NCBI GenBank assembly: GCA_002841275.1
Contig: PHET01000004.1
Coordinates: 178,051-242,050 of the forward strand
Reading direction: 5' to 3'
Origin: Actinobacteria bacterium HGW-Actinobacteria-7
GTDB taxonomy: Bacteria > Actinomycetota > Coriobacteriia > Anaerosomatales > PHET01
Length of the DNA: 64,000 nt
Below the pieces are notes generated by a model that searched no databases, was not told the origin of the DNA, and saw only the letters and a list, made by a program, of their open reading frames with translations. The translations under genes and the position numbers were made by a program. Positions 28,991 to 38,670 of the stretch are shown one piece after another. Each line of letters opens with the position of its first letter. Positions within the stretch are counted from its first letter, which is position 1.

Positions 28991-29046
28991 GCACTATCTC
29001 GTGTGCGGTAGCGTGATCGGGAGACTCGGTGCAAGTTGATGGCTTG

Positions 29047-29105
29047 ACCGTTAGTCGTACCGTTCGTCCTTGGAGAATACCGTTAATACTGCCTTAGATA
29101 CCGTT
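29047..29105 (+). promoter_or_regulatory. Four direct repeats of ACCGTT (candidate operator array)
   Basis: ACCGTT at 29047, 29059, 29079, 29100. Confidence 0.5.
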
Positions 29106-29170
29106 GGGTTGCACAGAGGTATACCCCCGATGTATTTTTCTTCACGCAAGGTCGTGCCAAAAGGGCACGA

Positions 29171-29617
29171 ATGGCGCATGATACTGGCGGATGCTGTTCC
29201 CGACCGGGACGGCGTTGGGTGTGCGACGAGGTTGGGACGGTCGCGGTCTTGTACGATCTTGAGGGGGTCCTAGGACCCACCGTCATCGGATTCGTAGAGC
29301 GCCACGTGAGATCACTGCTCGCGTGGGACATCCTCGTATTCTTTCACCGGAACTCCGACGCCGTACTTGACGCTGATGGGCTGGCTTCGCGACTGGGACG
29401 CCGCCCTGAGGAGATCGCACCTGAGATCGAGAGCCTGTGCGACGGCCACATACTCCGAACTGCAGGCGGCCTCATTCGCTATGACCCTACTCCGGAACTC
29501 CGCGCCCAAGCATCCGAGTTTGTTGAGGCCTGCCAGGATCGCGGACGGCGGCTGGCTCTCATAGCTCTCGTGCTTCACAGAATCGCGCGTCCCGGGGGAG
29601 CAGGAACCAGGCTCTAG
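29171..29617 (+). CDS. Small winged-helix-like hypothetical protein
   Basis: VRSLLAWDILVFFHRNSDAVLDADGLASRLGRRPEEIAPEIESLCDGHILRTAGGLIRYDPTPELR, reminiscent of wHTH; start codon uncertain. Confidence 0.55.
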   Translation: MAHDTGGCCSRPGRRWVCDEVGTVAVLYDLEGVLGPTVIGFVERHVRSLLAWDILVFFHRNSDAVLDADGLASRLGRRPEEIAPEIESLCDGHILRTAGGLIRYDPTPELRAQASEFVEACQDRGRRLALIALVLHRIARPGGAGTRL

Positions 29618-30924
29618 AGTTTCTCGGAGACGTCGACGTTCAGCGACTCAGGCGAGATGACCTCCACTATTCGCACTTCACCCACCGCCAAGTCGATGTC
29701 ATGTTGTTCGGTGACTTCCGCGCCGCGATCATCGAACGACAGGCGCACGACGGGGGCCAGTGGATCTTCGCCGGGGCTCACGACCACGCCTACGCTGTGG
29801 TCCGAGAGCCTGACAAGGCAGCCGACGGGGAAGACCCCCAGCGCGTTGGCGAACAGCCGCGTGAAGAAGGGGTCGAGTACCGTGCCTCCCTCTTGCAGAA
29901 CGCGCACGATCGCCCGGTCTGGAGTGAGCGGGACGTGCGCGCTTCCCGGGTTGGTCAGGTTGTCGTAGCGGTTCGCGATTGCGACCATGCGGCTGTAGGG
30001 GTGTGCCACATAGGTCGACTCCCGTTCGGGGTAGCCTCCGCTATCGGGCTGCATGTGGTGCTCGTAGGCGACCAGCATAGGGGCGGGGTCGTCCATGGCG
30101 ACCCGTTGGAGGATCTCCGCTCCTACCTTGGGGTGCATCAGGCGCATCGGCTCGGCCTGGGCGGGATCATCGGCGATGAAGGCACCCTTGCCCACATCGT
30201 GCATGAGCGCCGAGAGGCCCAGGGTCACGAGGCCCTCGTCAGGGAGGCCGAGGCGTTGCCCCAGCGCGAGGGTGTAGATCATGACGTTGAGTGAGTGATA
30301 GAGGTCGCCGTCCTGGGAGCCGCGGAGTGTGGCCAGCCCCATGACTGCTGCCGGATCGGCGAACATGCGCTCCATGACATTGGAGACGAATCCCCCGGTC
30401 TCGCTGAGATCCGCTCCACCCGAAGCGAGGAGCTGTCTCACACGACTGAGCGCCATGATCGCCTGATGGTACATAGCGCGGTCCGCTTGACGCTGACGGT
30501 CGCGCTCCTGACGCTCTTCCTCATCCACCTTCGCGATCACCGAGATGAGCACCGAGGTCGCTTGTCGATTGCTGAGCTCGAGCGCCACGTCCAAGTCAGG
30601 AACGGGACGCAGGGCCAGGACCTCAGCCAGCGCGACTGCGTCGTCTTGGCCGAACGTCGGAGACAGGGTCAGAGATTCGATACCCCGTGACTCGAAGGCG
30701 TCCGCGATGGATGCTGTGCCGTGAGAGTCCTCGGGCAGTACCACGCTGTCGTGGTAGAGCCTTCCTTGATGCCAGTTGAGGACGAACGGACCGAGGGCTG
30801 TCTCGTTGTGAACCGCGGCGATGAACGAGTCAAACGCTTCTTGGTACGCAGGATGAGCCCGCGGGTAGAGCTGGATCGCCCTGCGCGCCCCCGCCAGTCC
30901 GCTCACCACTTCGCTGGTGCTCAC
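29614..30924 (-). CDS. HD-GYP domain protein with N-terminal domain shared with neighbouring and paralogous genes
   Basis: YHSLNVMIYTLALGQRLG, LSALMHDVGKGAF, MHPKVGAEILQRV, YEHHMQPDSGGYPE; GTG start overlaps upstream stop (GTGA). Confidence 0.85.
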   Translation of the reverse strand: MSTSEVVSGLAGARRAIQLYPRAHPAYQEAFDSFIAAVHNETALGPFVLNWHQGRLYHDSVVLPEDSHGTASIADAFESRGIESLTLSPTFGQDDAVALAEVLALRPVPDLDVALELSNRQATSVLISVIAKVDEEERQERDRQRQADRAMYHQAIMALSRVRQLLASGGADLSETGGFVSNVMERMFADPAAVMGLATLRGSQDGDLYHSLNVMIYTLALGQRLGLPDEGLVTLGLSALMHDVGKGAFIADDPAQAEPMRLMHPKVGAEILQRVAMDDPAPMLVAYEHHMQPDSGGYPERESTYVAHPYSRMVAIANRYDNLTNPGSAHVPLTPDRAIVRVLQEGGTVLDPFFTRLFANALGVFPVGCLVRLSDHSVGVVVSPGEDPLAPVVRLSFDDRGAEVTEQHDIDLAVGEVRIVEVISPESLNVDVSEKL

Positions 30925-32903
30925 TGATCAGCACCCCCCTTGGCGCGGAAGGCCTGGGCTTGGCGTACCAGGTCCTGGATCTCTCCGTAATGCCCTCGCT
31001 TGATGAGGGCACGTCTGCCCGCAACACGCGCCAGTTCCTTGTCGACGTCGGGGTCTGGAAGTCTGGTGAGCGCCGAGATGATTTCGCGGCCCAAGGCGAA
31101 ATCGTTGTTGTCCAGATCCAGTTCACCAAGACGCTTGATGAGCAATGGCGTAGCCGTGGGCTCACCGGACTTGCTCAGGAAGCGCGCGGCATGGATCGCG
31201 ACCTCGGGGCTTGCGTCACGCAGTGCCCCCTCGATGATTCGCAGAGAGATAGGCCCTCTGGCAGCGGCGACGCCCGCAAGCACTTCTCGGCGTGACTGTT
31301 CGTCGGGGCGACGCATCAGTGTGTCGAGCGTCAGGGCAGAGTGCCCGTCGTTCTCCTTTGCCAACAACTCGGCGACGGGAGCGAGCTGGAACCACTGCAG
31401 CTGGGGCGCTATCCGGTTGAGTTGGTCGATGATACGGCGGCCCAGCAACTGGCCGGCGACACGCAGCCCTTCACCCTTGAGCGACACAGCCTCGGTGACC
31501 AGTGCGGGTGCGCCATCCTCGCTCGCGTAGCGAACGAGGGCTCGGGCGCTGGCAGCCAGTTCGGGATTGGCCACCACTGCCTTGATGAGAGCGGCCATCG
31601 AACGAGGGCCTCCCGCCAGCGCGAGTGCCTCGCTCATGCGAGATGAGAGATCCGGCCAAGGGCTGTCGGCCATTGACTCCCGGTGGGACAGCTCGGTGAA
31701 CACACGAGACGCCGTCGCGAAGTCGCCCTGCTCGATGAGCTTGGGTACCAGCGCCGCGAGGCTGTTGGCCGTATCGCAGTACAGGTCGAAATCGGACTGC
31801 TGGTCGAGAAGCGTGAGGAGGGTCCGGACGCTCGCCGCCGACAGGATAGTGGCAGAACCAGTTACGGCCCCGCGGGCCTTTTCGATGACTTCATCGGTGA
31901 TGCTGGCGGCTTCTGCCACCGCACGATAAGTGCGATCGGCGTCTACCAGAGCTGGTTCGGGCAGCGTACGCTCTCGGACTTCAAGCATATGTCCGAGAAA
32001 ATCGGCCTCGCTACTGGTGTGTCCGGTGTTGGGTAGCATCGCCTGTACCTCGGCCCGCACCTGAGCGGTGACTTGATCGAGCGGAAGGCGCGTCAGCGCG
32101 CTGGAGAGCGAAAGCATGTTACGCCCGAAGTCGCCTCCCAGAACAGAACCGGCTATCTCGGTGGAACCGACGTAACAGAAGACCCCACCGGTGAGGTCGC
32201 GGGATGGGCCTGCGTCCATCGCGAGGCGAAGCAGCGCATCCTTTCCGTCTGGAGACTGAGCGCAGAATGCCGAGGAGAGCGAGTGCAGAAGCTCGTCGTA
32301 TCCGCTGGGACCGGAGACTCGCACGAGTTCCATCAGCCCCTCTTCGAAGGTCTTGGGGTCCCCCGCCGAGGCGACGGCGAACCACGACGTGAGCCGTTCG
32401 GGGTCCGAGGCCAGGGCTCGCAAGAACTCATCCAGGTCCTCTTCAACCGATGACGCAGCCGTATCGACCACGGTTAGTTGCACGTCCGACACGCGTATCG
32501 TGTCGACGCCCGCGCCGGTCAGAGCGACACCCAGCCCACCCTCCAAACGCAGTTCGTCGGGAGAGCGGTCGATGGTGGTGAGGAAGGTGAGCAACTCATC
32601 GGCGGAGCAGCCCGGGGTGATAGCCAGCTCTGCGACAGCGTGGTCGCGCAGCTGATCCACAAGGTCGGAAGCTCCCACAGAACCGGTGAGCTGTTCACCA
32701 CCGGATGCGAACCCCGAACGCGTCACGGCAAGAGCTATGACCGCGTTTCCTGTGGTGAAATAGTCCTCGATCGCCGCGACGGCGGTCTCAACATTCTGGC
32801 GGGGAAGCGCGCTGGAAGGCGGGTACAGGCGCATCGACTTGCCGGCGGCCGAAATGGCGCGCACGACCGTGTCGAGCCGTTTCATTTCCAGTGGTTGGTC
32901 CAC
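30921..32903 (-). CDS. HEAT-repeat-like protein paired with HD-GYP gene
   Basis: GTG start with GGGAG SD; MKRLDTVVRAISAAGKSMRLYPPSSALPRQN...; C-terminal HEAT-like ISLRIIEGALRDASPEVAIHAARFLSKSGEPTATPLLIKRLGELDLDN. Confidence 0.75.
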   Translation of the reverse strand: MDQPLEMKRLDTVVRAISAAGKSMRLYPPSSALPRQNVETAVAAIEDYFTTGNAVIALAVTRSGFASGGEQLTGSVGASDLVDQLRDHAVAELAITPGCSADELLTFLTTIDRSPDELRLEGGLGVALTGAGVDTIRVSDVQLTVVDTAASSVEEDLDEFLRALASDPERLTSWFAVASAGDPKTFEEGLMELVRVSGPSGYDELLHSLSSAFCAQSPDGKDALLRLAMDAGPSRDLTGGVFCYVGSTEIAGSVLGGDFGRNMLSLSSALTRLPLDQVTAQVRAEVQAMLPNTGHTSSEADFLGHMLEVRERTLPEPALVDADRTYRAVAEAASITDEVIEKARGAVTGSATILSAASVRTLLTLLDQQSDFDLYCDTANSLAALVPKLIEQGDFATASRVFTELSHRESMADSPWPDLSSRMSEALALAGGPRSMAALIKAVVANPELAASARALVRYASEDGAPALVTEAVSLKGEGLRVAGQLLGRRIIDQLNRIAPQLQWFQLAPVAELLAKENDGHSALTLDTLMRRPDEQSRREVLAGVAAARGPISLRIIEGALRDASPEVAIHAARFLSKSGEPTATPLLIKRLGELDLDNNDFALGREIISALTRLPDPDVDKELARVAGRRALIKRGHYGEIQDLVRQAQAFRAKGGADQ

Positions 32904-33039
32904 CGCTCCCTCTTTCCCTCCGATGGAACCGTGTCGCACAGGTGGGCTTAGTATCGGGCAAGAGAGGCGAACCGTTAACCCCTGAGCGTTCAAACTGCGT
33001 GAACTTCAGTTGCCTACGGGTACTGGTAAGCTACATCGC

Positions 33040-34365
33040 ATGGGCGACACAATCTTACAGATACTATTCATTGCCGTGCTTGTCGTGGTGAACGGCTACT
33101 TCTCGGCAGCCGAGATCGCGCTGATCAGCGTGCGTCGCGCGTCGCTCAAGAAACGAGCCGCCGAGGGGTCGAAGGGCGCCCGTGCCGCGCTGGCGCTCAC
33201 CGAGGAGCCCACGCGTCTGCTTGCCACCATCCAGGTCGGCATCACACTGGTCGGCATGCTCGCCTCGGCCGCCGCCGCAGTGTCACTGGCCAAGCCCGTC
33301 GCAGTATGGCTTCGCGGGTCGGGCTTCCCCTGGCTCGCCTCTGCCGCTTCGTGGCTCTCGGTCCTGCTCATCACGCTGGTCGTCTCGTATGTGACGCTGA
33401 TCTTCGGGGAGCTCGTTCCCAAGCGCATCGGCCTGCACGGAGCCGAGAAGGTCGCCGTGAGCGTAGCGCTTCCTGTCGCTTGGCTTGCCACCGTGTCGGC
33501 GCCGGTCGTCTGGTTCCTTTCGGTATCCACCGGCGCTGTGGCTCGCCTGATCGGGATGAAGAGCGACGGCGGCCGTCCGGGTGTCTCGGAAGAGGAGATC
33601 AAGTTGCTGGTCACCGAGCAGGGAAGCCTGCTCGAAGAAGAGAAGCGGATGATCCACGAGATCTTCGAGCTGGGCGACACCGTGGCGCGCGAGATCATGG
33701 TTCCCCGTGTGGACATGGTGCTTGCCGAGGACACGCTGACCGTTCGCGAGGTCGTGAGCCTCATGCGGGGAACGGGCTACTCGCGCGTGCCCGTGTTCCA
33801 CGATGACCGGGACCGCGTCGTCGGCATAGCGCTGCTGATGGATCTGGCGGGACCGCTCGGCGAGAACAAGGGTGGCGACCCGGTGACCGATCATCTTCGC
33901 GAGCCGGTCTTCGTGCCGGAGACCAAGGGCATCCTGCCTCTTCTCTCGGAAATGCAGACTCATCGCAACCAAGTGGTCGTGGTGGTGGACGAGTACGGCG
34001 GGACCGCGGGGCTCGTGACGGTCGAGGACATCGTCGAGGAAGTCGTGGGAGAGATTGCCGACGAGTTCGACCGCGACCTGCGCTTCATCACAGCCATCGG
34101 TCCGGGCGAGTGGGTCATCGATGGGCGCCTGCCGATAGAGGACGCGCTGGCGCTCGGGTTGCCGGTGGATGAATCGGATGAGTACGAGACACTGGCAGGC
34201 TGGCTGCTCACACGTCTGGGCCACATCCCGATTGCCGGCGAGAGATACGCCTCGGAAGGGTACGAGTTCCACGTGCAGACAATGCGGCGCAGGCGTGTCG
34301 CCCGGCTGCACGTGAGTGCCCCGAAGACGCCGAAACCGGAGTCCACTGAGGGCGCCGACGTCTAG
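33040..34365 (+). CDS. Hemolysin C/CorC-CNNM family protein (DUF21 + CBS + CorC_HlyC)
   Basis: VVNGYFSAAEIALISVRRASLKKRA, EEEIKLLVTEQGSLLEEEKRMIHEIFELGDTVAREIMVPRVDM, VVDEYGGTAGLVTVEDIVEEVVGEI. Confidence 0.95.
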   Translation: MGDTILQILFIAVLVVVNGYFSAAEIALISVRRASLKKRAAEGSKGARAALALTEEPTRLLATIQVGITLVGMLASAAAAVSLAKPVAVWLRGSGFPWLASAASWLSVLLITLVVSYVTLIFGELVPKRIGLHGAEKVAVSVALPVAWLATVSAPVVWFLSVSTGAVARLIGMKSDGGRPGVSEEEIKLLVTEQGSLLEEEKRMIHEIFELGDTVAREIMVPRVDMVLAEDTLTVREVVSLMRGTGYSRVPVFHDDRDRVVGIALLMDLAGPLGENKGGDPVTDHLREPVFVPETKGILPLLSEMQTHRNQVVVVVDEYGGTAGLVTVEDIVEEVVGEIADEFDRDLRFITAIGPGEWVIDGRLPIEDALALGLPVDESDEYETLAGWLLTRLGHIPIAGERYASEGYEFHVQTMRRRRVARLHVSAPKTPKPESTEGADV

Positions 34366-34380
34366 ATCTGCGTCCGCGAC

Positions 34381-35586
34381 TTGGATGGAGGAGCGATGGA
34401 CAACCCGAACGGCCCGGTTGGACCGACCCCGGCGCCGCCGATTCCCCCAGTGCCCACTTCTCAGTACGGCGGCCCGACTTCCGGCGCTCCTGAAGGTCAA
34501 CGGATCGGCCGAGGAGGCGCCAACGCCGGGATAGTGCTGATCCTTCTGGGAGCGGTGCTGCTGAGCGCTCAGTTCCTGCCCGGCATCCGCATATGGATGC
34601 TGTGGCCGCTCTTCATCGTCGTGCCCGGGCTGGTCCAGTGCTTCACCGGGGACAACGATGGCTGGAGCGTCCATCGGTTCTTCGACGGCTTGGTGACCGT
34701 CACTGTCGGCCTCATCTTCCTAGGGAACACCACCGGCTATGTCTCATGGGGAGTGTGGTGGCAGATCCTGCAGCTCTGGCCGGTGCTGCTCATCTCGGCA
34801 GGCTTCGGGATATTGGGCAAGGCAACGGGTCAGGAATGGCTCAGGGTTATGGGCACAGTGGCGGTGCTCTTCGCCTTCGCCTACGCGGTCACCACGGCTT
34901 CAACCGGGAGCGCAGTGCGTTTCCTGGGAACCCCCGGTGGTCAGCCCTTCGCGTTTCAGGAGCCTTCGGGAGGTGTCCAGCGCGCGGATCTCAAGTTGAG
35001 CGCAGGCGTTGGTGAAGTGACCATTGGCCCTGGCAGCGACCTGATCTCGATAGAGGGCGAGTCGCCTTTCTCGGCGCCACGATTCGCAAGCACGGTTTCG
35101 GGTTCCTCGGCCACGATGGACTTCGACCTGACAAGCGGCAAGAACTTCACGGTGTATCCCGGGGGAACATCGGCGCGCGTCGACGCGAAACTCTCCAGAG
35201 CGGTCGCGTGGAACATCGAGGTGGATTCGGGCGTGTCGTCGCTGAATGCTGACCTGTCGACCTTGCGCGTCGAGTCGCTGAAGCTCAAGACGGGGGTGTC
35301 GAGCAACCGGGTCGTGCTGGGGGAGGTGCCCGTCGGAGTCGCGGAAGCGACGATGAACATCGACACGGGCGTCTCGTCGGTGAAGGTGCTCGTCCCCTAT
35401 GAATCGCAGGTTCGCATAGAGTCCAGTAGTGGTCTGACCGGCCACGACATCGCGTCCGGTCTGGAGTCGCAGGGCGGCGGCGTGTGGCAGACGCCGGGTT
35501 ACGACCAAGCGGTGCATGCACGCAGCGGTGTCTGGATCATCTCGGTGAAATCGGGTGTAGGCTCAGTCACTGTCGATACGTACTAG
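34381..35586 (+). CDS. LiaF-like / toast-rack domain membrane protein
   Basis: TM N-terminus then repetitive beta-rich DLKLSAGVGEVTIGPGSDLI...LKLKTGVSSNRVVLGEVPVGVAEATMNIDTGVSSVKVLVP. Confidence 0.75.
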   Translation: MDGGAMDNPNGPVGPTPAPPIPPVPTSQYGGPTSGAPEGQRIGRGGANAGIVLILLGAVLLSAQFLPGIRIWMLWPLFIVVPGLVQCFTGDNDGWSVHRFFDGLVTVTVGLIFLGNTTGYVSWGVWWQILQLWPVLLISAGFGILGKATGQEWLRVMGTVAVLFAFAYAVTTASTGSAVRFLGTPGGQPFAFQEPSGGVQRADLKLSAGVGEVTIGPGSDLISIEGESPFSAPRFASTVSGSSATMDFDLTSGKNFTVYPGGTSARVDAKLSRAVAWNIEVDSGVSSLNADLSTLRVESLKLKTGVSSNRVVLGEVPVGVAEATMNIDTGVSSVKVLVPYESQVRIESSSGLTGHDIASGLESQGGGVWQTPGYDQAVHARSGVWIISVKSGVGSVTVDTY

Positions 35587-35595
35587 GAGGAACTG

Positions 35596-36150
35596 ATGTC
35601 CGATCAGAATCGGCGTACGGACTTGAGCGTCGTCGGCGCCATCGCGCTCATCGTCTTGGGCGTGTGGCTGCTTCTGGGCAGATTGCCTTGGTGGAGTTCG
35701 CTGCGGCAGACATTCCAGTGGGTCTCCAATCTGGGATGGCCGCTCGTGCTGATCGCCCTGGGCGTGCTGCTGCTGGTGGCAGGTCGTAGGGGGATTCGGC
35801 CCACTGCCGGCGTGTCGACGAGGCGACTGTACCGCTCGAGAACCGACCGCATGGTGGGCGGCGTCATAGGGGGTCTGGGCACCTACCTGGGGGTGGATCC
35901 CACGTGGCTGCGAATCGCCTTCGCGGTGATTGTCGTCATCAGCGGAGTAGGGCCCGGAATCGTTGGCTACATCATCGCGATGATTGTCATCCCCGAGGAG
36001 CCCGCGGCGTCCGTGCAGCAGCCCGGTTGGCCGCAGCACGGTTGGCCCGGCGGTGGCACGCAGACAGTTCAGACGCCTCCACCCGCCCCGCCTGTGCCTC
36101 CGATGCCTGAGCCGCCTGCAGCCCCCGCACCTCCAGGAACAACACTGTGA
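35596..36150 (+). CDS. PspC domain-containing membrane protein
   Basis: RRLYRSRTDRMVGGVIGGLGTYLGVDPTWLRIAFAVIVVISGVGPGIVGYIIAMIVIPEEP. Confidence 0.92.
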   Translation: MSDQNRRTDLSVVGAIALIVLGVWLLLGRLPWWSSLRQTFQWVSNLGWPLVLIALGVLLLVAGRRGIRPTAGVSTRRLYRSRTDRMVGGVIGGLGTYLGVDPTWLRIAFAVIVVISGVGPGIVGYIIAMIVIPEEPAASVQQPGWPQHGWPGGGTQTVQTPPPAPPVPPMPEPPAAPAPPGTTL

Positions 36151-37085
36151 GCTGGGACATCGAGGAAGCTCCGGTCACACGGCCGGGCGAGGTCATAGAT
36201 ACCCACGTGCACCTGTTCACCGCTCCGCTCCTGCGCGAGATGGCCGAGCGACCCGGGACGCCCGCGCGCTTCAAGCAGGCGCTCAAGGAGGGCAAGTGGG
36301 GTCGGCGCAACGAGACGCTGCCGGACCTCTCGGCAGAGCAGGCCGCCTGCTGGTATGCGGAGCGGCTCGCCGAGGCCAACGTCGCCAAGGCGCTCGTGGT
36401 TTCAGTGCTGCCCGACTCGCAGTACATGCGCGACTTCATCCGTGCTGCCAAAGGACACGTTCACGCGCTGTGCAACATCGACCCGCGCGACCCTGAGTCG
36501 CCAGCGCTTCTCGAACGTGAGATGGCGGCCGGCTTTCGAGGCGTGAAGCTCTATCCGGTCAACCGCTGCTTTCGGCTCTCCGACCCCGCGTGCCGTCCGT
36601 TCTTCGAAAAGGCCAACGAGCTGAGAGCCAACATCATCATCCACTACGGAGTGACCGTGGATCCCACGGGCGACCTGGGCTACGCCGACCCGCTTGACCT
36701 CTCGCCGGTCGCGCGCGACTTCCCGGACCTGCAGTTCGTGATCGCTCACTTCGGTGCCGGATGGCTCGACAGCGTGCTGCGCCTCGCCTACCAGTGCAAG
36801 AACGTGGGTGTCGACACAAGTGGCACCAACAACTGGATGGACTACTACGTCCCCAAGATGACGCTTTCCGAGGTCTTTGAACGGGCGCTCATGGCACTGG
36901 GGCCGCAGCGCGTGCTCTTTGGCACAGACTCCGGCACCACCGCGCCCTACAGGACGTGGATCCGCTTCATGCAGCAGCGCACCCTCGAGGAGATGGGCCT
37001 CTCGGACGCCGATCGCGATCTGATCCTTCGTGGTAACGCATCACGCATCTTCCGTCTCGACGAGCCCTTGCTCCCTCCCAGCTAG
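36147..37085 (+). CDS. Amidohydrolase-family metal-dependent hydrolase
   Basis: VIDTHVHLFTAPLL, GFRGVKLYPVNRCF, QFVIAHFGAGWLDSVLRLAYQCKNVGVDTSG. Confidence 0.88.
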   Translation: MSWDIEEAPVTRPGEVIDTHVHLFTAPLLREMAERPGTPARFKQALKEGKWGRRNETLPDLSAEQAACWYAERLAEANVAKALVVSVLPDSQYMRDFIRAAKGHVHALCNIDPRDPESPALLEREMAAGFRGVKLYPVNRCFRLSDPACRPFFEKANELRANIIIHYGVTVDPTGDLGYADPLDLSPVARDFPDLQFVIAHFGAGWLDSVLRLAYQCKNVGVDTSGTNNWMDYYVPKMTLSEVFERALMALGPQRVLFGTDSGTTAPYRTWIRFMQQRTLEEMGLSDADRDLILRGNASRIFRLDEPLLPPS

Positions 37086-37094
37086 GAGACCACC

Positions 37095-37886
37095 ATGACT
37101 GCCGAGAACCCCAAGGTCGCACCAGCGTCCGACTACGATGAGTTCGTCAACTGGGACAAGCGCCTCGCCAACGAGGGCCCGTTCTTCCGCGAGCTCTTCG
37201 AGCGTGAGGGTGTGAAGCGCGTCATCGACGTGGGAGCAGGGAGCGGACGTCACTCGATCATGTTCGCGAGCTGGGGACTTGAGGTCATCGCCGTGGACCC
37301 CGACGATTCGATGCTGGCTCAGGCGCGCATCAACGCCGAGCGATTCACTGGCGACATCGAGGCCGCCGGAGGCTCCCTGCGCATCGTCCAAGGTGGCTTT
37401 GGTGAGCTGCACCGGCTGGACCTCGGTATGGCGGACGCCCTCACGTGCACGGGCAACGCGCTTCCGCATGTCGCTGGCCGAGATGGACTCACCGAGGCGC
37501 TTGCCGACTTCTCCAGCGTGCTGGTGCCCGGCGGTGTCTTGGTGCTGCACCTTCTCAACCACGAACGGCTGCTCGACAAGCAGACTCGCGTCGTACCCCC
37601 CAAGATCGTTGAGACTTCGGAGGGCACGAAGGTATTCGTGCGCGTCATCGACTACCCGGACGGCGGCGAGTACCTGGATCTCGACTTCGTGACGCTGGTG
37701 AGGGATGCCCAAGGCACGTGGACTCTCGCAAGCAGGCGCTCCGCGCATACGGCAATCCCGTTCTCGCTGCTTCTGAAGGAGCTGCCCTGCGCGGGATTCG
37801 GGCGTATCGAGGCATTCGGCGGACACGACCGCCACGTCCTGACCGACGCTGACGAGAGCGCGATCGTAGTGGCGCAGCGCCGCTAG
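37095..37886 (+). CDS. Class I SAM-dependent methyltransferase
   Basis: VKRVIDVGAGSGRHSIMFASWGLEVIAVDPDDSMLAQAR. Confidence 0.9.
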   Translation: MTAENPKVAPASDYDEFVNWDKRLANEGPFFRELFEREGVKRVIDVGAGSGRHSIMFASWGLEVIAVDPDDSMLAQARINAERFTGDIEAAGGSLRIVQGGFGELHRLDLGMADALTCTGNALPHVAGRDGLTEALADFSSVLVPGGVLVLHLLNHERLLDKQTRVVPPKIVETSEGTKVFVRVIDYPDGGEYLDLDFVTLVRDAQGTWTLASRRSAHTAIPFSLLLKELPCAGFGRIEAFGGHDRHVLTDADESAIVVAQRR

Positions 37887-38563
37887 GCGGGCGGGCGTTG
37901 CGCTGCCAGACGTGGGCCAAGGCGACAGTGCCGACCCAACGCCTCGTCGCACGCCGCTATCGGTGAGTGCAGCCCGTCCGGTACGCACCCGTCTGGCAGG
38001 ACCTTCAGCGCGGCGTACAGGTGACAGAGCGGCAGGCCGGCGACGTTCTGGTAGCACTCGTCGTCGGTGACCGAGGCGACCTGTGCTTCGATGTTGTACG
38101 CGCCTGCGCAACCCAGAAACGTCCCCGCCGCCATCCACGCCTCGATCTGGCAGTCGGTCAGGGTCTTCATCTCCACATCCGTGACCGCCGAGAAGGTCCG
38201 GGGCTCCCGGTCGCCTGGGCACATGAGCGCGACGCCCGTGACGACCTGGTGGGTGTTTCCCGACAGGGATCGGAGCATCTCCCAGGCGTCAGCCACGTCA
38301 GCAGGCTTCCCTAGAACGCGGCCGTCGTGCACCACTATCGTGTCGAAGCACAGGACCAACGCATCCGGCGCCAGACCCTCCGCGCGTGAGGCGATGGCCT
38401 TCTCGGCGGCAAGCGAGGCCGCGAGTGCGACGGGATTGCTGGCAAGAGGGGTATCGAGTTCCTCGGGGGTGTCGACTGCGGCGGTTTCGAAGGGCACGCC
38501 GAGCCAAGCCATCAGGCGACGCCTGCGGGGCGATTGAGACGCGAGAAGTACTGGCTTGTCCAT
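37883..38563 (-). CDS. maf: Maf-family nucleotide pyrophosphatase
   Basis: LLASQSPRRRRLMAWLGVPFE, CFDTIVVHDGRVLGKPAD, GAYNIEAQVAS. Confidence 0.9.
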   Translation of the reverse strand: MDKPVLLASQSPRRRRLMAWLGVPFETAAVDTPEELDTPLASNPVALAASLAAEKAIASRAEGLAPDALVLCFDTIVVHDGRVLGKPADVADAWEMLRSLSGNTHQVVTGVALMCPGDREPRTFSAVTDVEMKTLTDCQIEAWMAAGTFLGCAGAYNIEAQVASVTDDECYQNVAGLPLCHLYAALKVLPDGCVPDGLHSPIAACDEALGRHCRLGPRLAAQRPPA

Positions 38564-38670
38564 GGGAGCATCCTAACGTAGCGCGGCACAGCGCAAGATG
38601 TTTCCCTACGCCTATAATGGGACGTCGTTGATGCGTGCGAGAGCAGCCGACCGGACCAAGGAGAACGCGA

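Noticed and set aside
29142-29166. Sigma-54-like TTGGCACGACCTTGCG on the minus strand
   Set aside because: GG to GC spacing is 9 nt instead of the strict 10, so unlikely to be functional.
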